A DNA stretch of 64,000 nucleotides from the NCBI RefSeq assembly GCF_004025535.1, contig NZ_QJRG01000047.1, positions 558,001-622,000 on the forward strand, read 5' to 3'. Source of the DNA: Pseudomonas alkylphenolica (GTDB taxonomy: Bacteria > Pseudomonadota > Gammaproteobacteria > Pseudomonadales > Pseudomonadaceae). This document shows positions 50,795-59,513 of the stretch, one piece after another. Position 1 is the stretch's first letter. The number at the start of each line of letters is the position of its first letter. The position numbers were made by a program, and so were the translations under genes. The notes below the pieces were generated by a model. It ran no database searches and had not been told where the DNA came from. It saw only the letters and a program-made list of their open reading frames with translations.

Positions 50795-51730
50795 CTAGGC
50801 ACGCTCGCGATGGCGTTGCTGATGATGGCTGTACGGCCAGGCGACAGCGTCAACCTGGGTGGCAGGGAGCGGCGGCGCGGCCAACGCTTCCAGGTGTAGG
50901 AGGATGTCCTGCGGTTTAAGCACCAGGATGTCGCTGTCCAGGGCATCGAGAATCATCTCGGCGGTGTTGCCGATCAAGGCGCCGCTCAATCCCGTACGGG
51001 CCACGCTGCCGATCACCGTCAGCGCCGCTTCGAGCTTGTGCGCCAGGTACGGAATCATCACGTCGGGTGGGCCTTCTTCGATGTGCAGGCGGTCGTCGCT
51101 GATGAGAAATTCCTGCTGCAGCCGCAGGCACTGTTCGCGGTAATACGCCTGGATGCTCTCCTTGAGCTGGAGCATGGTGTCGCTTGCCGAGAGCATGGGG
51201 TACGGGTGGGCGCTCATCATGTGCAGTGTGGCGCCGGCCAGTTGGGCGATGTCGTAGCCATGGCCGACGATGCCCGAATGCAGCACGCGATGTTCGACGT
51301 CTTCGCTGCCCACATCCACCGCCGCAAGTATGGTGCCGCCGGTCCAGGGCCGGGCGCTTTTCACCATCAGCACCGGGCAGGGGCAGTAGCGCAGCAGCTT
51401 CCAGTCCTCTGGCGCGAGCAGCGCTTTCATCAGCGGGTTGTCGGTGACGTGCTGCTTGATCACCAGGCTGCAGTCCTGCGCCTGCTGGGTGGCGATGATG
51501 GTCTTGTGCGTGCTGGCGTACCAGGCCTGCTCGGTGCTGACACTGAAACCTTGTTGTTCCAGATCGTTTCTCAGGTTGTGCAGAAAGGGTGTGTGGTGGT
51601 TGCCCTTGTTGCACACCAGCAGGTGCAAATGGGATTGCGTTATGCGGGCGATCATTGTTGCTCTGTGCAGGATCAGATCCATTGACTGCTGCGAGTTCAC
51701 GACCACTAACGTGTTGCGAACAGTATGCAT
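50795..51730 (-). CDS. Tandem universal stress protein (UspE-like)
   Basis: 311 residues containing two Usp folds (about 1-125 and 130-280). The second has the nucleotide-site motif GSVARTGLSGALIGNTAEMI and ends VLKPQDIL; the first is degenerate, with YCPCPVLMVKSARPW replacing it. The double-domain layout matches UspE, induced by stasis or low oxygen in many bacteria. An imperfect inverted repeat lies about 130-165 bases upstream of the start. C-terminal His/Arg-rich tail (YSHHQQRHRERA) is additional. Confidence 0.9.
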   Translation of the reverse strand: MHTVRNTLVVVNSQQSMDLILHRATMIARITQSHLHLLVCNKGNHHTPFLHNLRNDLEQQGFSVSTEQAWYASTHKTIIATQQAQDCSLVIKQHVTDNPLMKALLAPEDWKLLRYCPCPVLMVKSARPWTGGTILAAVDVGSEDVEHRVLHSGIVGHGYDIAQLAGATLHMMSAHPYPMLSASDTMLQLKESIQAYYREQCLRLQQEFLISDDRLHIEEGPPDVMIPYLAHKLEAALTVIGSVARTGLSGALIGNTAEMILDALDSDILVLKPQDILLHLEALAAPPLPATQVDAVAWPYSHHQQRHRERA

Positions 51731-52099
51731 GAGTCTCTTCCTGTGCCTGGGTACAGTGTATTTTCAGGGCGGCACACGAGCGCAGCAGAATGTTTTATGC
51801 GCACGATGACGCCACAGCGCGAAGGCTGTTGTTTTTATGCTGTTACCTGGAGCGGGAGCAGTTGATTTGCGGCACGTTGTGCGCTCAATTCAACGGTCGG
51901 CCATTATAGGGCGGCAGGGCCCGGAACGACGGCAGTTGGTCGGCCGGGTTAGTTGATTTTCAGCTAAGTAAATTCGGCGAAAACAGCATTTCATCTGATG
52001 ACCTGTTGTAGGCCCTGTAATACCCGCGATAAGTACCCTGTTTCATTCACCTTCTCTGCAGCGGGTAACTGCAGAGAAGGTGAGGAACGTTGACGGAAC
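51731..52099. other. Gene-free region upstream of the universal stress gene
   Basis: 369 bases between the UspE-like gene (starting leftward at 51730) and the stop of the BCCT gene. It holds an imperfect inverted repeat at 51861-51894 (GTTGATT... and AATTCAAC around GCAC/GTGC) that could be a regulatory site, and a long hairpin at 52047-52083. I found no clear Anr box (TTGAT-N4-ATCAA) and no open frame worth calling. Confidence 0.5.
52047..52083. terminator. Long hairpin after the BCCT transporter gene
   Basis: Fifteen-base perfect arms (TCACCTTCTCTGCAG and complement) around a seven-base loop, 17 bases past the leftward stop at 52100. Very stable, symmetric and lacking a long T-run; likely a transcription end. 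Confidence 0.65.
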
Positions 52100-53743
52100 T
52101 TACAGCGCTGTGGCTTCTGTCAGGCGTGTGCTGTGGGCCGGCGTCAGGGGCTCTTGCTCGAACAGGCGGGATTCGGCCTCGATGTCCTGCGCACTGCGGT
52201 GGCGGTAGTCGCGGTACACCCATTTGGCGAAACCAACGGCCATCACCACCAACAGGAAGAAGAACGGGATAGAGGTGAGGATCACCGAGGTTTTCACCGT
52301 TTTCAGCGACAGGTGATTGGCGATCATGGTCAGCGGCACCAAGGCCAGCATCACGCACCAGAACAGGCGCAGGAAGGGCGACGGGTCGCGGCCTTCAGGC
52401 AGGTTGCGGGTGGTCGCGGCGGCTACGGTGTAGGCCGAGGCGTCGACGTGGGAGGCGAGGAAAATGACCATCACGAACAGGTAGAACGCGGTGGCCAGGC
52501 CCGACATCGGAAAACCGTTCAACAGCTGTGTGATTGCCACTTCGCCACCCTGGCTGGCGACGATGGCGGGAACATCCAGGGTGCCCGTGAGCAGTTGCTC
52601 GATACCATAGCCGCTGAGGCTGCCAAAAATTGCCCAGCAACTCACGCTGCCACCGAGCAGCAGCGCTGCGGCGACCTCTTTCAGCGTCCGGCCACGCGAC
52701 ACGCGGGCCACGAAGATCGACACCGCCGGTGTGTACGAGATCGCCCAGAACCAGTAGAACACTGTCCAGTTGCGGGTAAAGTCACCGTCGCCTGCGGGGT
52801 CGGTGAACAGGCTCATGTGCAGGAAGTTGGAGAGCATCAGGCCAACGCCGTTGACCGTGTTCTTGACGATGAACCCGGTCGGCCCCACCACCAGCACGGC
52901 CAGCGCGCAGAACAGCGCACCCCAGCAGACCATGGTGGCCAGGCGCTGCATGCCGCCTTCAAGGCCGATGTAGGAACTCAGGGAGAAGATGCTGGTGATC
53001 ACCAGGACGATGCCCGCCTGCATGGCAAAGGTGTTGGGCAGGCCGGTGAGGTTGGACAGCGCGTTGGAGAAGGTCTGGGTGGTCACCACCATGGTCACCG
53101 TCAGCCCGCCGAAGGTACCGATGAGGAAGATGATATCGATCAGCCGACCGACCGGTCCGTTGGCCCTGAACCCGGTGATCGCTTCGATGATGCCGGCCAG
53201 GCTCAGCTTGTCGTGCTTGCGCACGTGGTAGTAGTAGGCCATGGCCATGCCGCCGACGGCGTAGCAGGCCCAGGTGCCAAAGCCCCAGTGGAAAAACGCG
53301 TAGGCGATGCTCATGTCCAGCGCTTCAGGGCTGCGTGGGGCAATGTTCAGCCCCGGGGTGTTGTAGTAGAAGGCCCACTCCACCAGGCCCCAGTACAGGG
53401 TCGCCGAACTGAGCCCGGCGCAGATGAACATGAACACCCACGGCAGGGTCTTGAACGCCGGCTTGCCGCTGCCCAGGCGAATGTTGCCGTACTTGCTGAA
53501 GATGATGAACAGAGACCCGGCGACGAAGGCCAGGAAGATTACCAGCACCGGCGCTGCGAGCAGGTCGGTGGCGCTCTGGAACAGCTGGCTGGCCACTTGC
53601 TCGGAGCGTGCCGGGAAAGCGGCCAGGGCAAACACGGTGAGGAAGATGGAAATCACGCTGACGACGATCAGCAGCGTGTCCTTGCTGGCCCGCACCGAGG
53701 GTGCATCCGCAGTGGCCGGCTGGGCGGTTGTGGTTATTTTCAT
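52100..53743 (-). CDS. BCCT-family betaine/carnitine/choline transporter
   Basis: 547 residues from the ATG at 53743 (AAAGGT upstream); a longer frame to 53839 is unsupported. Twelve membrane helices. The diagnostic BCCT segments are present: GLSSATLYWGLVEWAFYYNTPG and FFHWGFGTWACYAVGGMAMAY, and later NWTVFYWFWAISYTPAVSIF with FVARVSRGRTLKEV, the family's signature. Imports quaternary ammonium compounds with H+ or Na+. No long cytoplasmic C-terminal domain, so a catabolic rather than osmosensing role is favoured. Followed by an operon of an M20 hydrolase and a triple RidA protein. Confidence 0.92.
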   Translation of the reverse strand: MKITTTAQPATADAPSVRASKDTLLIVVSVISIFLTVFALAAFPARSEQVASQLFQSATDLLAAPVLVIFLAFVAGSLFIIFSKYGNIRLGSGKPAFKTLPWVFMFICAGLSSATLYWGLVEWAFYYNTPGLNIAPRSPEALDMSIAYAFFHWGFGTWACYAVGGMAMAYYYHVRKHDKLSLAGIIEAITGFRANGPVGRLIDIIFLIGTFGGLTVTMVVTTQTFSNALSNLTGLPNTFAMQAGIVLVITSIFSLSSYIGLEGGMQRLATMVCWGALFCALAVLVVGPTGFIVKNTVNGVGLMLSNFLHMSLFTDPAGDGDFTRNWTVFYWFWAISYTPAVSIFVARVSRGRTLKEVAAALLLGGSVSCWAIFGSLSGYGIEQLLTGTLDVPAIVASQGGEVAITQLLNGFPMSGLATAFYLFVMVIFLASHVDASAYTVAAATTRNLPEGRDPSPFLRLFWCVMLALVPLTMIANHLSLKTVKTSVILTSIPFFFLLVVMAVGFAKWVYRDYRHRSAQDIEAESRLFEQEPLTPAHSTRLTEATAL

Positions 53744-53864
53744 GGCGTACCTTTCTATGTTCGGCTGTTTTGATTTTGTTGTTGTTCCGGGCGCAGGCAG
53801 CCACCCGGAACAGCCATAGAAGTGCTTGTGTAGGCGCACCGGGCCTGTGGGGGAACCGTGGGTA

Positions 53865-55001
53865 TCAGGTGCCGGGTGTGCACCAGTCGGTGATCAAACG
53901 CCGGTACAGGCGCACCGCTTCGTCGATGCGCGCGACCTCGCAGTATTCGTCGGTCTGGTGCGCCATTTCCGGAGTTCCCGGCCCGAGGATCACGATGGGC
54001 ACACCGGGGTGGGCGTGTTGCAGTGCGCAGGCATCGGTGAAATAGCTGGCGCCCCGGGGTTCGGGACGGATGCCGGTTTCTGCTTCGGTCATGTGGTACA
54101 CCGCCGCGATCCACGGGTCGGCGCTGTCGCTGAATACGGCGGGCAGGTCGAGCACGGTGTGCGCTTCGCAGATGTCGGGTTGCAATGCGCTCAGCAGGGC
54201 CTCGCGGGCTTCGCTGTGAGACATGCCTGGCAAGCTGCGGATATCGACCCCCAGCTCGGCCAGGTCCGGCACGACATTGATGCTGCTGCCAGCGTGCAGG
54301 GTACCGGCACTGATGCTGGTGTTACCCAGTACCGGATGAGGCTGCGCCGTAACCCGGTAGTGCTCGATCTTGCCCAGCGCACGCGCGGCCTTGTAGAGCG
54401 CATTGTCGCCGCGCTCGGGCATGGAACCGTGGGCGCTTTTGCCGCGCGCGCTGAGTGACAGCCAGAGCGCGCCCTTGTGGCCGATCAGGGGATAGTTGGC
54501 GGTCATCTCGCCGACGATGATCGCCCCGGCACGGTGCTGGTCGACGCCATCGCGAAGCAGCGCAGCGGCGCCCTGGCAGCCGGTTTCCTCACTGGCGGTC
54601 AGCACCAGCACCACGCCCGGGCCGTCGGCAATCAGGCTGCGCACCTGCAGCGCCGCGCTGATGAAGGCTGCAATCCCGGCCTTCATGTCGCTGCTGCCCC
54701 GGCCGTACAGGCGGCCATCGCGGATCTCGCCGGCGAACGGGTCAACCGACCAGGGCGCCTTGCCGAGCGGCACGGTGTCCAGGTGGCCGGTGAAGCACAG
54801 CGGCCGCCCCTCGCCGTTGCCCAGATAGGCCACCAGGCTGGCGCGTCCCGGCGCCAGTTCGTGCAGGGTGGTGGTGAATCCGGCCTCGGCCAGCAGCGTG
54901 GCAAGAAACGCTGCGCAGGGCTGTTCGTTGCCGGGCGGGTTGGTGGTGTCGAACCGCAACAGGCGGCGGGTCAGCTCGATGGCGTGCTCGGTGGGGTTCA
55001 T
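53865..55001 (-). CDS. M20-family amidohydrolase/deacetylase (ArgE/DapE-like)
   Basis: 378 residues. Zinc-dependent hydrolase: His 73-x-Asp 75 in TGHLDTVPLG, the bridging Asp in YGRGSSDMKAG near 106, the catalytic/ligand glutamates in SEETGCQGA near 139, and a later His in DACALQHAHPGVP. Closest in motif layout to acetylornithine deacetylase/succinyl-diaminopimelate desuccinylase and related acyl-amino-acid hydrolases. It splits an amide bond, giving an acid and an amine. Its start overlaps the stop of the upstream RidA gene (ATGA, 54998-55001). The substrate is likely an N-acyl compound brought in by the BCCT transporter; this is inference. Confidence 0.9.
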   Translation of the reverse strand: MNPTEHAIELTRRLLRFDTTNPPGNEQPCAAFLATLLAEAGFTTTLHELAPGRASLVAYLGNGEGRPLCFTGHLDTVPLGKAPWSVDPFAGEIRDGRLYGRGSSDMKAGIAAFISAALQVRSLIADGPGVVLVLTASEETGCQGAAALLRDGVDQHRAGAIIVGEMTANYPLIGHKGALWLSLSARGKSAHGSMPERGDNALYKAARALGKIEHYRVTAQPHPVLGNTSISAGTLHAGSSINVVPDLAELGVDIRSLPGMSHSEAREALLSALQPDICEAHTVLDLPAVFSDSADPWIAAVYHMTEAETGIRPEPRGASYFTDACALQHAHPGVPIVILGPGTPEMAHQTDEYCEVARIDEAVRLYRRLITDWCTPGT

Positions 55002-56215
55002 GCGCGGCGCGCCTCCTGCGCATCAACGGCAAGCGCATCGACCTGGACCGAGGCGCCATCCGGCAAACCGATCACCCGGACCAGGGTGAAGGGTGGCAGG
55101 TTGTCGCCGCAATAGCGCTGCAGGGCACGGGTGAACAAGGTCAGGGCCTGAAGCGGGGCGTGATCCGCCTCGGTGCCTGCGACCAGTACATGCAGATGGG
55201 CGAGCGCCTCGGGACCACAGCCGACGCTGCGCAACTGGCCGACAAGGCGTAGCAGCACGGCGTTGAACGCCGGCTCCAGTGCTGTGGTTGCAACGCTCTG
55301 GCCGGCAACATGCACGCGCGATCCGCTGCGCCGCACTTGAACATCGGTGGCCGCGTTACGGTTGCCAGCCTCAGTCACGCCATCCTCATGGGCGGCCCCG
55401 CGCTGGGCGCTGGCGTCGATCTCCAGCAGCAGCCCTTCGTACAGCAGGTTGACGCCAAAGGCGGTAACCGGCGGCAGCGGTTCGCCACAGGTCGCACGGA
55501 CCACTTGCATGATGTCTTGCAGGCGCGATTCGGCCGCCTGCGCATCACCGTCGTGCAGGTAGCAGACCTTCAGCTGGGTGAGGTCGCTGAACTGCGCGCC
55601 GGCGTCCTGCAGCACATGGCGGATGTGCTCCAGCACGTTATGGGTTTGCCCCGACAAGTCACCCAGGCTGACCGCCTTGCCTGCTCTGTCGGCCGATACC
55701 TGGCCGCCCACCCAGATCTGCTCCTGCACCTGCCAGCCCTGGGACAAAGGCACCGGAATACTCCAGTCCCAGCTGTGTGCCGGCATGATCCGTTGCCGCT
55801 GTGCGCAAGGTACGGACAGCGCTTCGGCTTCCAGCTGGATCAGCGCTCCCGGGCAACCGGTGCCGTGCACGCGAACCGCCGTGGCGGCGGGGCCGGGGTC
55901 CGGGAAGTACTGCAGGCGTACCCGGGTCATCTTCTCCCAGTACACGGTGGCCTGGGCTTCTTCGCCCTCGTAGACGTAATAGGTATTGAGGCGCACCAGA
56001 TCGGCCATTTCCAGGCCGGCGGCTTCCAGCGCCGCTTTCAGATTGCGGAATACGGCATGGGTCTGGGCCTCGATATCGCCAGCGCCGATCAGTTGGCCAT
56101 CAGCGTCAACGGGCAGCACGCCGCCAACGAATAACTGCTGTCCAAGGCGTCGACAACGCCAGGGTTGAACCGGCAAGGATGAGGCAAGGGCAATGGCAGG
56201 GGTGAGGTCGGACAT
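54998..56215 (-). CDS. Triple RidA-domain protein
   Basis: 405 residues from the ATG at 56215; a longer frame to 56251 is not supported. Three consecutive RidA/YjgF-like units, about 10-130, 145-270 and 290-400. The first has GGVLPVDADGQLIGAGDIEA, DLVRLNTYYVY and GTGCPGALIQLEAEA. The second repeats it (WVGGQVSADRAGKAV, DLTQLKVCYLHDGD, LLYEGLLLEIDASA). The third is reduced (HVAGQSVATTALEPAF, ALAHLHVLVAGTEA, ASVQVDALAV). RidA proteins hydrolyse reactive enamines/imines made by amino acid enzymes; the arginine typical of active units is present in CPGALIQLEAEA-type loops only loosely, so activity is uncertain. Single-gene three-domain fusions are uncommon. In an operon with the M20 hydrolase. 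Confidence 0.85.
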   Translation of the reverse strand: MSDLTPAIALASSLPVQPWRCRRLGQQLFVGGVLPVDADGQLIGAGDIEAQTHAVFRNLKAALEAAGLEMADLVRLNTYYVYEGEEAQATVYWEKMTRVRLQYFPDPGPAATAVRVHGTGCPGALIQLEAEALSVPCAQRQRIMPAHSWDWSIPVPLSQGWQVQEQIWVGGQVSADRAGKAVSLGDLSGQTHNVLEHIRHVLQDAGAQFSDLTQLKVCYLHDGDAQAAESRLQDIMQVVRATCGEPLPPVTAFGVNLLYEGLLLEIDASAQRGAAHEDGVTEAGNRNAATDVQVRRSGSRVHVAGQSVATTALEPAFNAVLLRLVGQLRSVGCGPEALAHLHVLVAGTEADHAPLQALTLFTRALQRYCGDNLPPFTLVRVIGLPDGASVQVDALAVDAQEARRA

Positions 56216-56350
56216 GGCGTTGCTCCCGTTGCTCGACCAGGGCCCCTGCAACAGCGGACCGGCAGAGCAATCGTCAGGTTGGCTTTATTGTCTCGACCCA
56301 GACTTTAGTTAACCCGATAGTTCGGAAGAATAGCCGGTTCATGAAGTTGA

Positions 56351-56368
56351 CTTCGGCAATTGCCGAAG
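56351..56368. promoter_or_regulatory. Perfect 18-bp palindrome upstream of the RidA/M20 operon
   Basis: CTTCGGCAATTGCCGAAG reads the same on both strands. It lies 135 bases before the RidA start and 17 bases past the stop of the LysR gene, so it could serve as an operator for a dimeric regulator of the RidA-M20-BCCT genes, or form a hairpin at the LysR transcript end. Confidence 0.5.
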
Positions 56369-56385
56369 CAAACCGTGCTATGTGC

Positions 56386-57291
56386 TCAAACCTGCGAATG
56401 TGCGCAATCGAGCAACTGCTGGTGGAATGCCGCGACCGTGCGCGGCGGGCTGACACCGCGGTGGCGGATGATCGAGGTGAAATCCAGGGTAGGGGCATAC
56501 TGCTCCGGGCACACCCTGCGCAGTTCGCCCTTGTCGACCCAGGGCTGGGCATAGTGCAGCGGCAGAAAGCCGATGTACTGGCCGGAGACGATCATCATCG
56601 CCCGCGCCTCGACGTTGTCGACGCTGCCTGCTGCCCGCTCGGCCTGCAGCTGGTCAAGGTCAAAGCGCCCGAGCCAGGTGCGGGCGGCCACCCGCGTCCG
56701 GCTCAGCAACTGCGGGGTGATGTCTGCGTCTGGCTGGCTGAACAACGGATTGCTGCGTGAACAGAACAGGCCATGGGCCTCTTCATACAGCGAGGTGTAG
56801 TCCAGGCCGGGCAACTGCACGGGAAACGGGCCGACGGCCAGGTGCAGGCGGCCATCCATGACCCGTTGTTCCAGCGCACTGGGCGTGTCGATGTGGATCT
56901 GCAGATGCACCTGCGGGGCCATTTCGCCGAAGCGGCGGATGGCCAGGGTCAACGGGCTGCCCGGGTCGGTCAGGGTGGCGTCGATGACACCGACGCGCAG
57001 CACGCCACTCAACTCCCGGCGCAGGGTGGCTGCTTCCATGGAAAAGGTCTCGACGGCGGCCAGCATGCGTTGTGCGGCTTCGTACAGCACCTCGCCCTCA
57101 TCGGTCAGGCGGAACCCCGAGCGCCCGCGTTCGCACAGCCTGACACCGAGGCGGGTTTCCAGCAGGCTCATCTGCTCGCTGATGGCCGAGGCGCTGATGT
57201 TCAGGGCCGACTGCGCGGCCGAAAAGCCGCCGCATTGCACGATCGTCTCGAAGATTCGCAGTGCCTTGAGGTCTGCATCCTGTATCCGCAT
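56386..57291 (-). CDS. LysR family regulator
   Basis: 301 residues. DNA-binding domain in residues 1-65 (ALRIFETIVQCGGFSAAQSA, ISASAISEQMSLLETRLGV), then effector domain (LSGVLRVGVIDATLTDPGS...). The C-terminus ends FHQQLLDCAHSQV. Transcribed in the same direction as, and just upstream of, the RidA-M20-BCCT genes, so a pathway-specific regulator of them is likely. Compared with the usual divergent arrangement this co-directional layout is less common. Confidence 0.9.
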   Translation of the reverse strand: MRIQDADLKALRIFETIVQCGGFSAAQSALNISASAISEQMSLLETRLGVRLCERGRSGFRLTDEGEVLYEAAQRMLAAVETFSMEAATLRRELSGVLRVGVIDATLTDPGSPLTLAIRRFGEMAPQVHLQIHIDTPSALEQRVMDGRLHLAVGPFPVQLPGLDYTSLYEEAHGLFCSRSNPLFSQPDADITPQLLSRTRVAARTWLGRFDLDQLQAERAAGSVDNVEARAMMIVSGQYIGFLPLHYAQPWVDKGELRRVCPEQYAPTLDFTSIIRHRGVSPPRTVAAFHQQLLDCAHSQV

Positions 57292-57373
57292 CGATAGAAC
57301 TCCCTGTTGCCGGGGGCGCCGCGCTTGGCACCGACAGATTGGCCGCGCTGTTATTTACCACAGCGTATGGGGT

Positions 57374-57703
57374 TCACAAAAGTCGCGCAGCCACTACTCC
57401 CAGGTGTACCACCACAGCGCCGCAAGCCATCAGCGAGATGATGCTTGCCGTCGCGATCGCCTGGGCCGACACCGCCACTGGCGTTTTGCAGTTCAATAGT
57501 TGCTGCCGACGCCAGGCGCCATAAAACACGGCAGCGGCAGCGGCCACCAGCATGACACAGGCCAGTACGCTGACCGTCCCGTGCTGGCCGTGCCAGCCTT
57601 CGCGCAAAGCCAGTAGCGCATTGCCCAGCACCGCCAACCCGGTGCGATTCCAGGACAATGCGGTGCGTTCGGCCTGCAAGCCAGGATCACGTGGCAGGTT
57701 CAT
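57374..57703 (-). CDS. DUF202 family inner membrane protein (YidG-like)
   Basis: 109 residues from the ATG at 57703. Family motif QAERTALSWNRTGLAVLGNA, then hydrophobic helices ALLALREGWHGQ..., LACVMLVAAAAAVFYGAW and ISLMACGAVVVHLGVVAA: three membrane segments. Small DUF202 proteins pair as neighbours, often near oxidase or stress genes, without a known activity. Its start overlaps the stop of the partner gene (ATGA, 57700-57703). Confidence 0.87.
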   Translation of the reverse strand: MNLPRDPGLQAERTALSWNRTGLAVLGNALLALREGWHGQHGTVSVLACVMLVAAAAAVFYGAWRRQQLLNCKTPVAVSAQAIATASIISLMACGAVVVHLGVVAARLL

Positions 57704-58056
57704 GCCCGGACCACTAACAGCAGCGCGATGGCCGCGGCTATGCCCAAGGTTGCACTGGCCAGCAAAGCGATGCCTGCTGCGCCTGGCAATCGGTGTGCAT
57801 GGCGCATAGCAATCTCGTTGGCGCGCCAGCGCAGGTAGGCCATCGCGCACAGCGTGGCAGCCAAAATGCCAAACGCGATAGCGAGGCCTTCGATTATCAC
57901 CGGCGGACCAAGCTTGCTGGCGAACTGATCGAGCAACAGGCCAGCGGCCAGCAGGCCAAGTGCAGTGCGAATCCAGGCCAGGAACGTGCGTTCATTGGCC
58001 AGGGAAAAACGGTAATCCGGCTCTTCACCCTTGAGCCGCCATTGCGGTTCGCGCAT
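57700..58056 (-). CDS. DUF202 family inner membrane protein (YidH-like)
   Basis: 118 residues. Motif YRFSLANERTFLAWIRTALG at 15-34 is the DUF202 signature, followed by three hydrophobic segments (LLAAGLLLDQF, IAFGILAATLCAMAYLRW, ASATLGIAAAIALLLVV). Pairs with the overlapping second DUF202 gene, like yidH-yidG. Function of the family is unknown. Fifty-six bases separate it from the stop of the transporter gene to its right. Confidence 0.88.
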   Translation of the reverse strand: MREPQWRLKGEEPDYRFSLANERTFLAWIRTALGLLAAGLLLDQFASKLGPPVIIEGLAIAFGILAATLCAMAYLRWRANEIAMRHAHRLPGAAGIALLASATLGIAAAIALLLVVRA

Positions 58057-58112
58057 GGTCTGTTCCTGTACGAAGTGGCCGTAACCTCTCGGTTACGGCG
58101 GGTCGATGGAGG

Positions 58113-59429
58113 TTACTTGCGTGCAGGCAGGGCGATCAGTACAACCACCGCACCCAGCAAGGTGATCAGCCCCAGAATGGTCAGGCCTGCGTATATGCTG
58201 CCGGTGCTGGCTTTCATCCAGCCGACCAGGGTCGGGCTGACGAAGGCACCAATACCGCCCAGGCTGGTGATAAGGGCAATGCCACTGGCCTTGCTACTGC
58301 TGGTCAGGAAGGTTTGCGGGATGGTCCAGAACACTACAAAGCTGCCGTAGGACGCCGCTGCGGCCAGCGAGAGCAGGACGATCGCCAGTGTTACGTCGTG
58401 GGCCACCAGTGGCAGCAAGACAAAGCACGCGGCGATGACGCCACTGCAAGCCAGCAGGTGCCAGCGGCGCTCCATCCGCAGGTCCGAACTGTAGCCGACG
58501 ACATAGGTACCGACCGCACCCGCCAGGAACACCGCGCTGGACAACATCCCGACCTGCAACAGGTCGCTCACCCCGACGTCGCGGATGATGGTCGGCGCCC
58601 AGAAGCCAATGGCGTTGAACGACACCAGTACGCAGAAATAGCCCAGCATCCCGATGTACAGCTTGCGGTTGCACAGTGCTTCACGCAGGCCGTGACCTGA
58701 GCCATGTTGCGCGCTGGTCTGCTCGGCGGCCAGGTCGCCCCGCAAGATCGACTTCTCCCGTTCACTGAGCCAGTTGGCATCCTCGGGGCGATCGCACAAG
58801 TAGTAGAAGGCGACAACGCCAAGACCTACCGCAGGCAGCCCTTCGAGCAGGAACAACCACTGCCAGCCATGCAGACCTTGCAGGCCAGCCATGTGGACCA
58901 TGATCCAGGTAGAAACCGGCCCACCAATGATGCCGGCGGTGGCCGCACCCATCATGAAGAAACCGGTGACGCGCCCGCGGCGTGCGGCGGGAAACCAGTA
59001 AGTCAGGTAGAGGATGACCCCCGGAAAGAACCCGGCTTCGGCAGCGCCGAGCAGGAATCGCATGACGTAGAACTGTGTCGGTGTGTTGACGAACATCATG
59101 GCGCTGGAGATCAGGCCCCAGAGAATCATGATGCGCAGCAAGGTACGGCGTGCGCCGATGCGCTGCATCCACAGGTTGCTGGGTACCTCGAACAGCACGT
59201 AGCCGACGAAAAACAAGCCGGCACCCAGCCCGTAGGCCGCTTCGGAAAAGCCCAGGTCGCTCATGAACTGCAGCTTGGCGTAGCTGATGTTGGCGCGGTC
59301 CAGATAGGAAACGATGTAGCAGATAATCAGGAACGGCATGAGGCGAAGCGCGATCTTGCGGTAGGTTTGCTCAACTTCGTGAGCGGCAAACGTATCCGGG
59401 AAAGCGTTGGTCTGGTGAGAAATGTTCAT
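58113..59429 (-). CDS. MFS transporter, anion:cation symporter (ACS) family
   Basis: 438 residues, 12 membrane helices. The opening LMPFLIICYIVSYLDRANIS and VGYVLFEVPSNLWMQRIGAR are the standard ACS-family signatures (phthalate, tartrate, glucarate and hexuronate permeases), with RFLLGAAEAGFFPGVILYLT following. Imports organic anions with protons. Downstream of, and co-oriented with, an ADP-forming acyl-CoA synthetase and an acyl-CoA dehydrogenase, so it likely imports the acid they process. Under the IclR regulator at 63032. Confidence 0.92.
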   Translation of the reverse strand: MNISHQTNAFPDTFAAHEVEQTYRKIALRLMPFLIICYIVSYLDRANISYAKLQFMSDLGFSEAAYGLGAGLFFVGYVLFEVPSNLWMQRIGARRTLLRIMILWGLISSAMMFVNTPTQFYVMRFLLGAAEAGFFPGVILYLTYWFPAARRGRVTGFFMMGAATAGIIGGPVSTWIMVHMAGLQGLHGWQWLFLLEGLPAVGLGVVAFYYLCDRPEDANWLSEREKSILRGDLAAEQTSAQHGSGHGLREALCNRKLYIGMLGYFCVLVSFNAIGFWAPTIIRDVGVSDLLQVGMLSSAVFLAGAVGTYVVGYSSDLRMERRWHLLACSGVIAACFVLLPLVAHDVTLAIVLLSLAAAASYGSFVVFWTIPQTFLTSSSKASGIALITSLGGIGAFVSPTLVGWMKASTGSIYAGLTILGLITLLGAVVVLIALPARK

Positions 59430-59513
59430 AGGACCCTCGTTAACTGCAACTATAAAGTCGTTTCAAAGGTCGGCTGCCGTCAGCAGCCATCAGGGTGGCT
59501 GAAACGGCCAGCG

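Noticed and set aside
51861..51894. Anr/FNR box before the universal stress gene
   Set aside because: The TTGAT half is present but the ATCAA half is not at the required spacing.
52133..53773. 546-codon plus-strand frame opposite the BCCT gene
   Set aside because: Arg/Gly/His-rich shadow; the minus strand holds the BCCT signature.
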